From Microbacterium hominis (GTDB taxonomy: Bacteria; Actinomycetota; Actinomycetes; Actinomycetales; Microbacteriaceae): a stretch of 64,000 bases of DNA. This document shows, in pieces, positions 54,108 through 61,434 of the stretch; position 1 is the first letter of the stretch; each line of letters opens with the position of its first letter. The position numbers were made by a program, and so were the translations under genes. The notes under the pieces were generated by a model. The model was given only the letters and a program-made list of their open reading frames with translations, did no database searches and had not been told where the DNA came from. The stretch spans positions 2,480,001 to 2,544,000 of the forward strand of contig NZ_CP054038.1 in assembly GCF_013282805.1 (NCBI RefSeq), written 5' to 3'.

Positions 54108-55141
54108 TGCGTGTCCCAGAGTGTGTATGAGGTGACTGATCCAGCGGGCAGCTCACCGCTGGGAGTGAGGCGAACACTTTCGGTGCCGACGATGCGTCCC
54201 GTCTCGTTGGAGACCAGCAGGAGCAGTTGGTAGTCGGGGTTGTGAGTCGAGTCGGCGGCGATCACCGTCACTTCGCGGTCAGCGCGATCGAGGGCGGTGC
54301 CGGCGATGTAGGCGCCGGGCGCTCTGCTCAGCATGTCCAGAATGTGTGCGTGCTGCTGATTCGTGAGGGTCCATGAGCTGAACGCGTTCCCGATCGCGGT
54401 GATGATGTCGGACGCGGTGCCGGATGTCGCGACCGGGTTCCAGTAGGCAGCAAGAAAGTCCTTGACCTCCGTCGCGCTCTCGCCGGGCACCTGTTGGACG
54501 GGAGTGCCGAAACCGCCAGCCGCATATGTGATGTCGTGCAGGACTCTCCCTGGCTCGGGTCCGCGGGTCGAGTCCTCGAGTCGGGTCCCATCGGCGAGGT
54601 AGGGGATGCCGGCAGTGGTGACCTCGCGCCCCGAGCCATCCTCGTTCCAGGCGAGTTCGATCACCTGTGGGACGATGACGGCGATGGTCTCACCCGAGGC
54701 CGGATGATCCATCTGCAGGTACCATCCCACCGACGACACCCTGCGCTCCGCGGCCGGTTGGCCGGCCCTGCCTGCGAGTAGCCGTTGCGCCATGCTCGCG
54801 ACCTCTCCGACTGTCTGCGATGTGCTCGACACCTTCAGCGGCGGCGGGGTGAGGGCGATCGCGCTTGGCGCGACCGGCGGCCACACCAAGACGATGGCGA
54901 TCATCGCGACCATGGCGGTCACCGCCATGGTCAGCACGAGCGCCATGTTGCGGGGAGCGGGCCGGGGCGCAGGCGCCGCCCCCACCAAGGTCTTCTTGCG
55001 GGGCTGTGCCATGATTCGCAGAAGGACCGCGCGGTCGCGATCGTTCAGCGGCTCGTCCGCGTTCACTCCGCTGAGCGGGTCGAGCTGCCGGAGAAGGCTG
55101 TCGAGCCTGTCGTCGCTCAGGGCATCGGGATCATGTCCCAT
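54104..55141 (-). CDS. CU044_5270-like membrane protein partner of the ECF sigma factor
   Basis: A 345-residue protein with an N-terminal cytoplasmic region of about 65 residues, one membrane helix (MALVLTMAVTAMVAMIAIVL) and a large extracellular domain. Layout and position resemble CU044_5270 family proteins that follow ECF sigma factors in actinobacteria, and it may act as anti-sigma or sensor. Its start lies 25 bases inside the sigma-factor gene, indicating coupling. No zinc-finger anti-sigma motif is seen. Confidence 0.65.
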   Translation of the reverse strand: MGHDPDALSDDRLDSLLRQLDPLSGVNADEPLNDRDRAVLLRIMAQPRKKTLVGAAPAPRPAPRNMALVLTMAVTAMVAMIAIVLVWPPVAPSAIALTPPPLKVSSTSQTVGEVASMAQRLLAGRAGQPAAERRVSSVGWYLQMDHPASGETIAVIVPQVIELAWNEDGSGREVTTAGIPYLADGTRLEDSTRGPEPGRVLHDITYAAGGFGTPVQQVPGESATEVKDFLAAYWNPVATSGTASDIITAIGNAFSSWTLTNQQHAHILDMLSRAPGAYIAGTALDRADREVTVIAADSTHNPDYQLLLLVSNETGRIVGTESVRLTPSGELPAGSVTSYTLWDTH

Positions 55142-55647
55142 GATCGACCTCCCTCTGTGCCCGTGTCATCCGTGTCAGTCGGCCACGCGTCCCGCAGCGC
55201 CTGCCGTGCTCGGCTCGCGCGTTTCCACACGGTCTGCTCGGAGCACCGGAGGACGATCGCGGCGTCGGCCGCGGGGAGTTGGTCCCAAATCAAGAGCTGA
55301 AGCACATGCTGGTGACGCTGCGGCAACCGTCGCCAGGCTTCGGCGAGCTGTTCGAGCCGGGGATCCTCCCACTCGACCATCGCCTGCATCATCGCGTGAT
55401 TGTGAAGAACCTGGTTCTCGCGTTGTTTTCGTCGCGCGACCGCCCGAAGCATGTGCGTCGCCGTGAGGATCAGCCAGCCGACCGGGTTCGGGTGCGAGAC
55501 GTCCAGCTTTCGATAGGCGAGTTCGAAGACGTCGGCGCAGATGTCCTCGCAGGCGTCGTCGCTGTCAACCCTGCGGCGGACGAACTTCCAGACTGTACGA
55601 CGATTCGCCCGGTAGAACTCCGGAAAGCTCTCGGTGGGGAACGTCAT
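55117..55647 (-). CDS. ECF-family RNA polymerase sigma factor
   Basis: A 176-residue sigma factor. Region 2 includes FVRRRVDSDDACEDICADVFELAYRK broken over residues 24-48, and region 4 has LPQRHQHVLQLLIWD and AAIVLRCSEQTVWKRASRAR as the -35 binding helix-turn-helix. It has its own copy of the shared promoter motif, implying autoregulation. It probably controls the three secreted-protein cassettes of this island (inference). Confidence 0.85.
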   Translation of the reverse strand: MTFPTESFPEFYRANRRTVWKFVRRRVDSDDACEDICADVFELAYRKLDVSHPNPVGWLILTATHMLRAVARRKQRENQVLHNHAMMQAMVEWEDPRLEQLAEAWRRLPQRHQHVLQLLIWDQLPAADAAIVLRCSEQTVWKRASRARQALRDAWPTDTDDTGTEGGRSWDMIPMP

Positions 55648-55701
55648 CTGGTGGCACTTTCAGTCGGGCACGGGCCGCTCTCGTTGCGTCTCTTACCTAG
55701 T

Positions 55702-55728
55702 ACATGTCGCGCGGGCCGCGTTCCTGAC
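55702..55728 (-). promoter_or_regulatory. ECF-type promoter motif upstream of the sigma-factor gene
   Basis: On the minus strand, GTCAGGAA (55728-55721), 12 bases, then GACATGT (55708-55702), 55 bases before the sigma-factor ATG. Confidence 0.65.
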
Positions 55729-55839
55729 ACATTCGCGGCGATTCGATGTGTCGTCTCAATTCTCGGGCAGGGCTTGGAGAGCATGCGACCGTGCTGGGCC
55801 TCTTTCGGCCGTTCGGCGGTTGCTGATGTCGAAGGAGAT

Positions 55840-56940
55840 TCACGGGACGCGGAGTTCTCGAATGGGTTCGCGACGGCTGGCGGTGATCGCGGGAATCAGT
55901 GCGGCGAGGAGCGCGGTCGCGAGGGCAAGCACACCCAACGACGCGGTGAACGCGGCCCCGGGGAGCGGATCTCCGAGCATGAGGAGTGCTGCGGTGGACG
56001 TAGCGGCGCCAAGCGCGACGCCGAGCGTGGCGAGGAGGCCGGTCTGTGTCAGCAGGAGCGCGACGATGAGTCCTCGAGTGGCTCCCAGGGCGCGGCGTCG
56101 GCCGTAATCCTTGCGCCGCATGAGCACGAGACCGGTCAGAAGGATCGCGACGAGGGCTCCGGTCAAAGCGAGCACAGCGAGGACGAGACCGCGCGAGAAT
56201 CCGCCGAGCTGACCCTGGATGAGGGCTCGGAGGTGCGCCAGTGTCTCCGAGGTCTGCACGGTCACTTTCGTAAAGTCGTCGGCGCCGAGAACCGAGAGCA
56301 CCGCGTCGCTGACGGGCGCGACGAGGTCGGGGCGCTCCGCGATCACCATGATGAGTGCGACGGGTTCGGTACCGATAGGGTCGGGCTGCGGGATCAACAG
56401 GACTGGCTGCAGTCCAGTGAGGAAGTCCGGGATGTCGAGGGCACCGACGACCGCGTACTCGGGTCCCCCGAGGAGTGTGATCGCCCCGGCTGTGTCCACC
56501 ATGCCGAGCTCAGCCGCCGCGAGGGGCGAGACATAGGCAGCGGTCCCCTCGAGGGGGATCTCGCGCGGGATGTCGAGTCGGTCCAGGTGGGGACCGTAGG
56601 CGAAGCGGGCGGGTACCCGGGTGCCATCAGGGATGAGTGTGTTCGTCGCGTCGACGGCTGCGGAGAAGCCTGCGGCCCATTCGACGCCGTCGATGTGGGC
56701 GATGCGGTCGACTGCGTCGCTCGTGACACCGGCCGACTGCTCGGCGCGAATCGTGATTGAGCGGGTCCCTGCGGTGTCGATCGAGCCCAGTACACGCTGT
56801 TCCGCGCCGACGGTGCGTCCGGTGGTCAACATGACAGCGATGATCATGCCCGCGACCATGAGCACGGTCAGCACCGAGGCGATGGGTTGCGATCTCGCCG
56901 AGGCCGCCGCCTCCTTGAGTAGAACGGATGCCGGCGTCAT
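55840..56940 (-). CDS. FtsX/MacB-type ABC permease
   Basis: A 366-residue permease with one N-terminal helix (about residues 20-42), a large extracellular domain and three C-terminal helices, the FtsX-like fold. It lacks substrate channel helices for small solutes, so it likely works as a mechanotransmission device as in MacB. ATG 56940 overlaps the ATPase stop as ATGA. Last gene of the cassette B operon. Confidence 0.85.
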   Translation of the reverse strand: MTPASVLLKEAAASARSQPIASVLTVLMVAGMIIAVMLTTGRTVGAEQRVLGSIDTAGTRSITIRAEQSAGVTSDAVDRIAHIDGVEWAAGFSAAVDATNTLIPDGTRVPARFAYGPHLDRLDIPREIPLEGTAAYVSPLAAAELGMVDTAGAITLLGGPEYAVVGALDIPDFLTGLQPVLLIPQPDPIGTEPVALIMVIAERPDLVAPVSDAVLSVLGADDFTKVTVQTSETLAHLRALIQGQLGGFSRGLVLAVLALTGALVAILLTGLVLMRRKDYGRRRALGATRGLIVALLLTQTGLLATLGVALGAATSTAALLMLGDPLPGAAFTASLGVLALATALLAALIPAITASRREPIRELRVP

Positions 56941-57572
56941 AGGCGGATCTCGTGATCGCATGCGTCGGCGACGTCGGGCGCGTGAGTGACGACGATCACC
57001 GCCGAACCCGATGCGGCGTGATCGCGCAGAGCAGCCACCACGAGCTGCGCGGTGACAGGGTCGAGGTTCCCTGTCGGTTCGTCCGCAAGCAGGACCATCG
57101 GGTCGGTGAGCAGCGCCCGACACAACGCGATCCGCTGCGCCTGACCCCCCGACACCTGCCCGGGCTTGCGGCCGGCGGGCACATCCACACCGAAGCGTTC
57201 GAGCAATCCCGCCGCGCGTGCAGCGACCTGACGTCGATCCCGGCCCTGGTAGAGGGCTGTCTCCGTCACGTTGTCGAGCACCGAGCGCGTCGCGTCAAGT
57301 GAAGCATCTTGGAACACGAACCCGAACCGGTCTGCCCGCAACCGCGCCCGCGCGGCGTCACGGAGGGCCGACACGGGCATGCCGTCGACAAGGAGGTCGC
57401 CACGCGATGGGCGCAGCATCAGCCCGAGAACATACATGAGCGTGGACTTGCCGCGCCCCGACGGTCCGGTGATAGCTGTCATCGACCCCCGCGCGAATGT
57501 CGCGGACCACCCGTCCACCACGGGCCGGCCGGGGACATAGTCGAACCCGACCTCTCGAGCCTCCAGGATCAT
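56937..57572 (-). CDS. LolD/MacB-type ABC ATPase
   Basis: A 211-residue ATPase. Walker A is GPSGRGKSTLMY, signature VSGGQAQRIALCRAL and Walker B VLLADEPTGNLD; the last is typical of the LolD/MacB group. Four-base overlaps join it to the adaptor upstream and the permease downstream. Confidence 0.9.
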   Translation of the reverse strand: MILEAREVGFDYVPGRPVVDGWSATFARGSMTAITGPSGRGKSTLMYVLGLMLRPSRGDLLVDGMPVSALRDAARARLRADRFGFVFQDASLDATRSVLDNVTETALYQGRDRRQVAARAAGLLERFGVDVPAGRKPGQVSGGQAQRIALCRALLTDPMVLLADEPTGNLDPVTAQLVVAALRDHAASGSAVIVVTHAPDVADACDHEIRL

Positions 57573-58711
57573 CCGGGGGCGCCGTTCCCTGCGGGAACAC
57601 GCACCCGAAGTCCCTCATCGACCCCGTCGATCACCGACATCCCCCGCGCCGAGGCGCGGACGGTCACCGCCCGACGCGCCCCGTCCTCATCGACCACCGA
57701 GACCTGCCCGGACGCGTCCGTCACCAGCGCCGCCGACGGGACGACCAGACCCTCCACCGTCGGAACGGTCTCGATCTCGGACGACAGCCGCACCTCTGCC
57801 GTCACGGGAATCGAACCGCATGCCTCGCCACACACCGCACCTCCGTCTATGCCGGTCAATCCGACCGTGACGGTCTGCGTCTCGGAGTCGGAGGTCTTGT
57901 CCGCGGCGACCGCGCTCCATTCCGATCCATCCGGTGCCGTGACCCGCACATGCGTGCCGATCGGCACCATACTCGCCTGCGCATCGGTCATGGGAATCGT
58001 GAACACGGGAGATGCGGGCAGCCCGCGCACGACTTCTTCGCCCCCAGTCAGGGTCTTCCCCACCCCCACCACCGCGGGATCCAACGACACACGCGTCGGC
58101 AGCGACGGGACGAAAACCACATCACCCCACTCGACCACGCCCGTCTGAGCGACGCCGGACGCCTTCTGCCACGCACGGATCGCCGTCACCGTGCCCCACC
58201 CCACCGTCCCGTCCGCAGGTCCCGCATAGTGCCCGAGCTGCGCAAGCAGCAGTTGAAGCTGCGCGACATCCGTCCCTTGATCGCCACGACTGATCGCCCG
58301 GAACGCCGGCACCGCGCCCGCCGCCACCACCACCGGCCGCAAGTTCACCGTGTACACCGTGTCACCCGCGCCGACCTCGTCGCCCGCGGCGACCTCGACC
58401 CCCGTGACCACCCCCGACACACGATTGACCCCCACCGGCGTCGGCTCCCACACCGCCACCGTGTTCAACCTCAAGCTCGAACCGACCTGCCCCTGCTCCA
58501 CCGGCACCGTCGTGTACGCCGTTGCGGTGAGGGGATCCTCGGCGGGCCGCAACACCACGAACCCGGCCCCCGCCACCGCGACGGCCGCAATAACGACCGC
58601 GAACCCCGCGACGATCCAACCGCTCCGGCTACCGCGCCGCGGTCCCCCCGTGGCCTCGAACCTCCTGACCTCGGCACCCCCATCACTATCGACGGCGGCA
58701 GGCACCATCAT
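57569..58711 (-). CDS. Membrane-fusion adaptor with peptidoglycan-binding domain
   Basis: A 380-residue protein with a cytoplasmic start, one membrane helix (about residues 32-54) and an HlyD/MacA-like adaptor body. A peptidoglycan-binding insert lies at about residues 140-185 (GDQGTDVAQLQLLLAQLG). This fits an actinobacterial export system reaching into the cell wall. ATG 58711 overlaps the lipoprotein stop as ATGA. Confidence 0.8.
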   Translation of the reverse strand: MMVPAAVDSDGGAEVRRFEATGGPRRGSRSGWIVAGFAVVIAAVAVAGAGFVVLRPAEDPLTATAYTTVPVEQGQVGSSLRLNTVAVWEPTPVGVNRVSGVVTGVEVAAGDEVGAGDTVYTVNLRPVVVAAGAVPAFRAISRGDQGTDVAQLQLLLAQLGHYAGPADGTVGWGTVTAIRAWQKASGVAQTGVVEWGDVVFVPSLPTRVSLDPAVVGVGKTLTGGEEVVRGLPASPVFTIPMTDAQASMVPIGTHVRVTAPDGSEWSAVAADKTSDSETQTVTVGLTGIDGGAVCGEACGSIPVTAEVRLSSEIETVPTVEGLVVPSAALVTDASGQVSVVDEDGARRAVTVRASARGMSVIDGVDEGLRVRVPAGNGAPG

Positions 58712-59271
58712 CCGTTGTGCCCCCACGTCTCCAACGGGTCAGCACACGTCCGCCGAAGTTCGCTGCCACCGGGAAGCCCGGCCTCGAAGGAACCGTCATA
58801 CACCGACTTGTCGATCAGGAGTGCGTCCTCGAACTGCTGATAGCTCGGCAACTCGGGCGCGTCAACCCCGTGCTCGAGCAGGCACGCACGGTAGAGAACC
58901 TGAGCGTCGTACTCCTCTCTCGCAAGCTCCGGAGTCAGCTCTGGCGGCTCCGGCTGGTTAGGCGCCACGAGCTCGCTGCACTCCTCCGTGTCGCGGATGT
59001 ACGCGTCATACTGCTCCCCCATGTTCCGCCCGTGGACCGAATCCCCCTGGATGGTCACGTCCCACCCGCGCTCGAGAAGGCATGCCCCCAGGCCTGCGAT
59101 CATCTCGCTCGAGGTGACCACACCATCGCGTCCCCCACCAACCTCAACTCCTTCGGACACGGACGGGGCCGGCGGAGCAGGCGAGCCGACAACGCCGCCC
59201 GCAGAAGCGCACCCCGCGACCGCGAACGTCCCTATCGCGACCGTCACAGCCGCCGCAACCCTCGCCCTCAT
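58708..59271 (-). CDS. Lipoprotein, cassette B
   Basis: A 187-residue lipoprotein, lipobox FAVAGC (Cys at residue 21). It shares CLLERGWDVTI, LPSYQQFEDALL and CADPLETWGHN and the four conserved cysteines with cassette A. ATG 59271 overlaps the secreted-protein stop as ATGA. It sits between the secreted protein and its exporter genes. Confidence 0.75.
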   Translation of the reverse strand: MRARVAAAVTVAIGTFAVAGCASAGGVVGSPAPPAPSVSEGVEVGGGRDGVVTSSEMIAGLGACLLERGWDVTIQGDSVHGRNMGEQYDAYIRDTEECSELVAPNQPEPPELTPELAREEYDAQVLYRACLLEHGVDAPELPSYQQFEDALLIDKSVYDGSFEAGLPGGSELRRTCADPLETWGHNG

Positions 59272-59591
59272 GAGATCTTGGGCCCGCACGTTCCCTTCGC
59301 CGTCTTGAACGAGAATGGCGTGTACGCATCCCACGGCCCGGAACTGGCGTTATTGCCGCGCGTCGAGTTCTTCACGCCCAGCCCGTAATACGTCCGCGAG
59401 TCCGAACTCGTGTAGGTGTGCACTGTGAGCGTCGTGCTGGTACCACCCGCTGTGAGCTCGGTCTGGATCCCGTACGCCTGGGTCGCTGCACAGCTCTGCG
59501 TTCCCGATACAGCGGCAGCTGGCATGGCCGCGGCAACTGTACGCGCAATCGCTGCCATCGAGCCGCCGAGCGCCAAGTAGGTCTTCCTCAT
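59268..59591 (-). CDS. Small secreted protein, cassette B
   Basis: A 107-residue protein with a signal-like N-terminus (MRKTYLALGG, then an Ala-rich stretch, probable cleavage near AAA). The mature part has QSCAATQAYGIQTEL, WDAYTP and the ending TCGPKIS, aligning with cassettes A and C. First gene of a five-gene operon: secreted protein, lipoprotein, adaptor, ATPase, permease. A GGAGA ribosome site precedes the ATG. Confidence 0.75.
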   Translation of the reverse strand: MRKTYLALGGSMAAIARTVAAAMPAAAVSGTQSCAATQAYGIQTELTAGGTSTTLTVHTYTSSDSRTYYGLGVKNSTRGNNASSGPWDAYTPFSFKTAKGTCGPKIS

Positions 59592-59670
59592 CTGATTCTC
59601 CGATCACAATTCGCGGCGCCACACTGTGTGAAGACGTCCGAGGTTTCTCAACTGCGGACTTTCACACAGG

Positions 59671-59698
59671 TAATGTCCGCGGAGCGACGATTCCTGAC
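59671..59698 (-). promoter_or_regulatory. ECF-type promoter motif upstream of cassette B operon
   Basis: On the minus strand, GTCAGGAA (59698-59691), 13 bases, then GACATTA (59677-59671), 80 bases before the cassette B start. Spacer one base longer than the other copies. Confidence 0.6.
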
Positions 59699-59873
59699 AC
59701 CGGCCGACAAGAAAATCTCGGCGTGGCCAACGCGATGGGTGCCGCCTCCGGGCAGTGCTCGCACAAGGACAGGCTTCCGCACGCTTCGAGGTCGGCGAAG
59801 AAGCTGCTCCAAAGCTGCTCCGGACAGAACGATCGACACAGGGCACGTGCTGTGCAGTCGTCTCGCGACTTGT
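59699..59873. other. Intergenic region between divergent cassettes B and C
   Basis: No gene is seen. The two divergent promoter motifs lie at its borders. Confidence 0.5.
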
Positions 59874-59900
59874 GTCAGGATCATCGCCGATCCGACGTAT
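59874..59900 (+). promoter_or_regulatory. ECF-type promoter motif upstream of cassette C
   Basis: GTCAGGAT (59874-59881), 12 bases, then GACGTAT (59894-59900), 55 bases before the cassette C start. Confidence 0.65.
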
Positions 59901-59921
59901 AAGGATGAAGGCAGGCAACCA

Positions 59922-59946
59922 GCCTCCCTCACCGACACAGGGAGGC
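59922..59946 (+). promoter_or_regulatory. Hairpin covering the cassette C ribosome site
   Basis: GCCTCCCT (59922-59929) pairs with AGGGAGGC (59939-59946) across a nine-base loop. The 3' arm is the ribosome site of ATG 59955, so folding would hide it. The relaxase gene has the same CCTCCCT/AGGGAGG arrangement. Confidence 0.6.
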
Positions 59947-59954
59947 ACAATTCA

Positions 59955-60293
59955 ATGAACAAGCTAACCGCGGTTCGCGCCATCACGTCGGGGCTCGTTT
60001 CCGCAGTTCTCGTCCTCGCAGGTGCAGTCGCAGCGAACGCGCAGCTCGCCACAGGCAACGCTGCGTGCAGCGCGACGCAAACAGCCAACCTGTGGTCATC
60101 TGTCACGGCGTCAGCGCCAGCCACCGCGCCGAGCTCGCACTTCTATCAGAGCTCTGGACGTACCTTCAACTTCACGGGGCTGAGCCTGAAGAGTTCGACG
60201 AACGCGACGACGGGCGGCTCCACCGCATGGCAGATCTACAGCCCGTACTCGCTCTCCAACGCGTACAACGTCTGTGGACCGAACCCGAACTGA
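59955..60293 (+). CDS. Small secreted protein, cassette C
   Basis: A 112-residue protein with signal peptide (ITSGLVSAVLVLAGAVAANA, cleavage after ANA). The mature part keeps the two cysteines (AACSATQ and VCGPNPN) and WQIYSPYS, but is the most diverged of the three. It starts at ATG 59955 after AGGGAGG. Its stop overlaps the next start as TGATG. Confidence 0.75.
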   Translation: MNKLTAVRAITSGLVSAVLVLAGAVAANAQLATGNAACSATQTANLWSSVTASAPATAPSSHFYQSSGRTFNFTGLSLKSSTNATTGGSTAWQIYSPYSLSNAYNVCGPNPN

Positions 60294-60937
60294 TGACGCA
60301 ACCCGTCACGAGAGCGCTCTGCCTCGTCGCATCGCTGTTGGTGCTCGCCGGGTGCGCCCCCGGCGAGCACCACGCCTCGACCACACCGACTGCACCGCCG
60401 ACGGGGCCTGCCGTCGCTCCGACCTTTGACGAGGAGTCTGGGCTGTGGCTGAGCGACGGATGGCCTGTTCCCGACCCGCACGCGACCTTCGACCCCGACG
60501 CCCCGTGGATGAGCGCCGAGGATGCTTCCAACATCATCGTCGGTTGCCTTCGCGATAAGGGATGGGAAGTCACCGTGACCGGTCCGGGCGCTTTCGTGAT
60601 CGACACTCCAGACGCGCAGAAGGACGCCTACGACTACGACGTGAAGCGGTGCTACATCGATAACAAGGTCGGGATCGATCCGCCACCGCCCCTCACCGCG
60701 GAGCTTGCCGACTCCGAGTACCGAGCACAGGTGCGCACCAGAGACTGTCTAGAGAGTCTCGGTCTGGACGTACCATCGCTGCCCAGCTACCAGGCATTCT
60801 CCGACGCGCTCCTCGTCGAGTCGCGCATCATCGGAATCTATGCCTTAGCGGAGTCGTCCGGCTCCGATCTGCGCACCGACCCGGAAATCTGGGCGGCGTG
60901 TCCCGACCCTCTGAACACGTGGGGACATAACGAATAG
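60293..60937 (+). CDS. Lipoprotein, cassette C
   Basis: A 214-residue lipoprotein with lipobox VLAGC (Cys at residue 21), longer than its paralogues by an insertion after the lipobox. Shared blocks are CLRDKGWEVTV, LPSYQAFSDALL and CPDPLNTWGHN, with the four conserved cysteines. No exporter genes follow, so it may rely on the cassette B exporter. Confidence 0.75.
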   Translation: MTQPVTRALCLVASLLVLAGCAPGEHHASTTPTAPPTGPAVAPTFDEESGLWLSDGWPVPDPHATFDPDAPWMSAEDASNIIVGCLRDKGWEVTVTGPGAFVIDTPDAQKDAYDYDVKRCYIDNKVGIDPPPPLTAELADSEYRAQVRTRDCLESLGLDVPSLPSYQAFSDALLVESRIIGIYALAESSGSDLRTDPEIWAACPDPLNTWGHNE

Positions 60938-61261
60938 GGTTCAACACCGAACTTCGGTGACCGCGGCGCTGACGTTGGTTGCGTGATGGCCTCGGCGGGT
61001 GTTGTCGTCCCATCGATACACGGCCCGGTGGCCTGGGCTGGTCCGGGAACGCGGGCCAGTCCTCGAGGAGTTCCCGCTGGAGCGCGCGTTCACGCTCCAG
61101 GCGAGCCCGTTGTCGACGCTCGTTCCCGAGCCACCTGCATCGACCCACTACCCGGTGCACGGGCAGTTTCCTTGACTATGCGTTGGTGGGCAGTTTGGAC
61201 CCTCGTCCGCGGGTCCACGCTGTACAGGCTCGGATAGAAACTTGCAGTTAGTCTCGACTAC
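60938..61261. other. No intact gene
   Basis: A minus-strand frame (ARLERERALQRELLEDWPAF) looks like decayed coding sequence, but no start, family or partner identifies it. The rest holds nothing recognisable. Confidence 0.45.
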
Positions 61262-61284
61262 GGTGCCGTTACGCTAACGGCACC
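61262..61284. terminator. Perfect 10-bp hairpin
   Basis: GGTGCCGTTA (61262-61271) pairs with TAACGGCACC (61275-61284) across CGC. Terminator-like; it stands 14 bases before a larger hairpin. Confidence 0.55.
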
Positions 61285-61297
61285 TGACTACCCAGCG

Positions 61298-61330
61298 CCT
61301 GCGGTGGTGCCACGGTGGCACCACCGCAGG
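61298..61330. terminator. Perfect 15-bp hairpin
   Basis: A 15-bp stem (61298-61312 and 61316-61330) with a CGG loop and TTT on the plus side. Lies between cassette C and the convergent integrase remnant and may terminate either. Confidence 0.65.
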
Positions 61331-61434
61331 TTTCGCGGATCGCACAGATCGACGAATCACAACATATGTGACGCCCGAAGCGCCGGGCCTACTAGTTATT
61401 GTGGCTCCCGGCGTGTCGCAAAGACCCGAGAACA

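Noticed and set aside
59688..59700. GATTCCTG match to the tRNA-Arg T arm as an att core
   Set aside because: Only eight bases; it is better explained as the -35 part of the cassette B promoter motif.
52567..60293. Small secreted proteins as lactococcin 972 family
   Set aside because: Size, signal peptide and the linked exporter fit loosely, but the Trp/Gly/His-rich mature pattern of that family is not visible.
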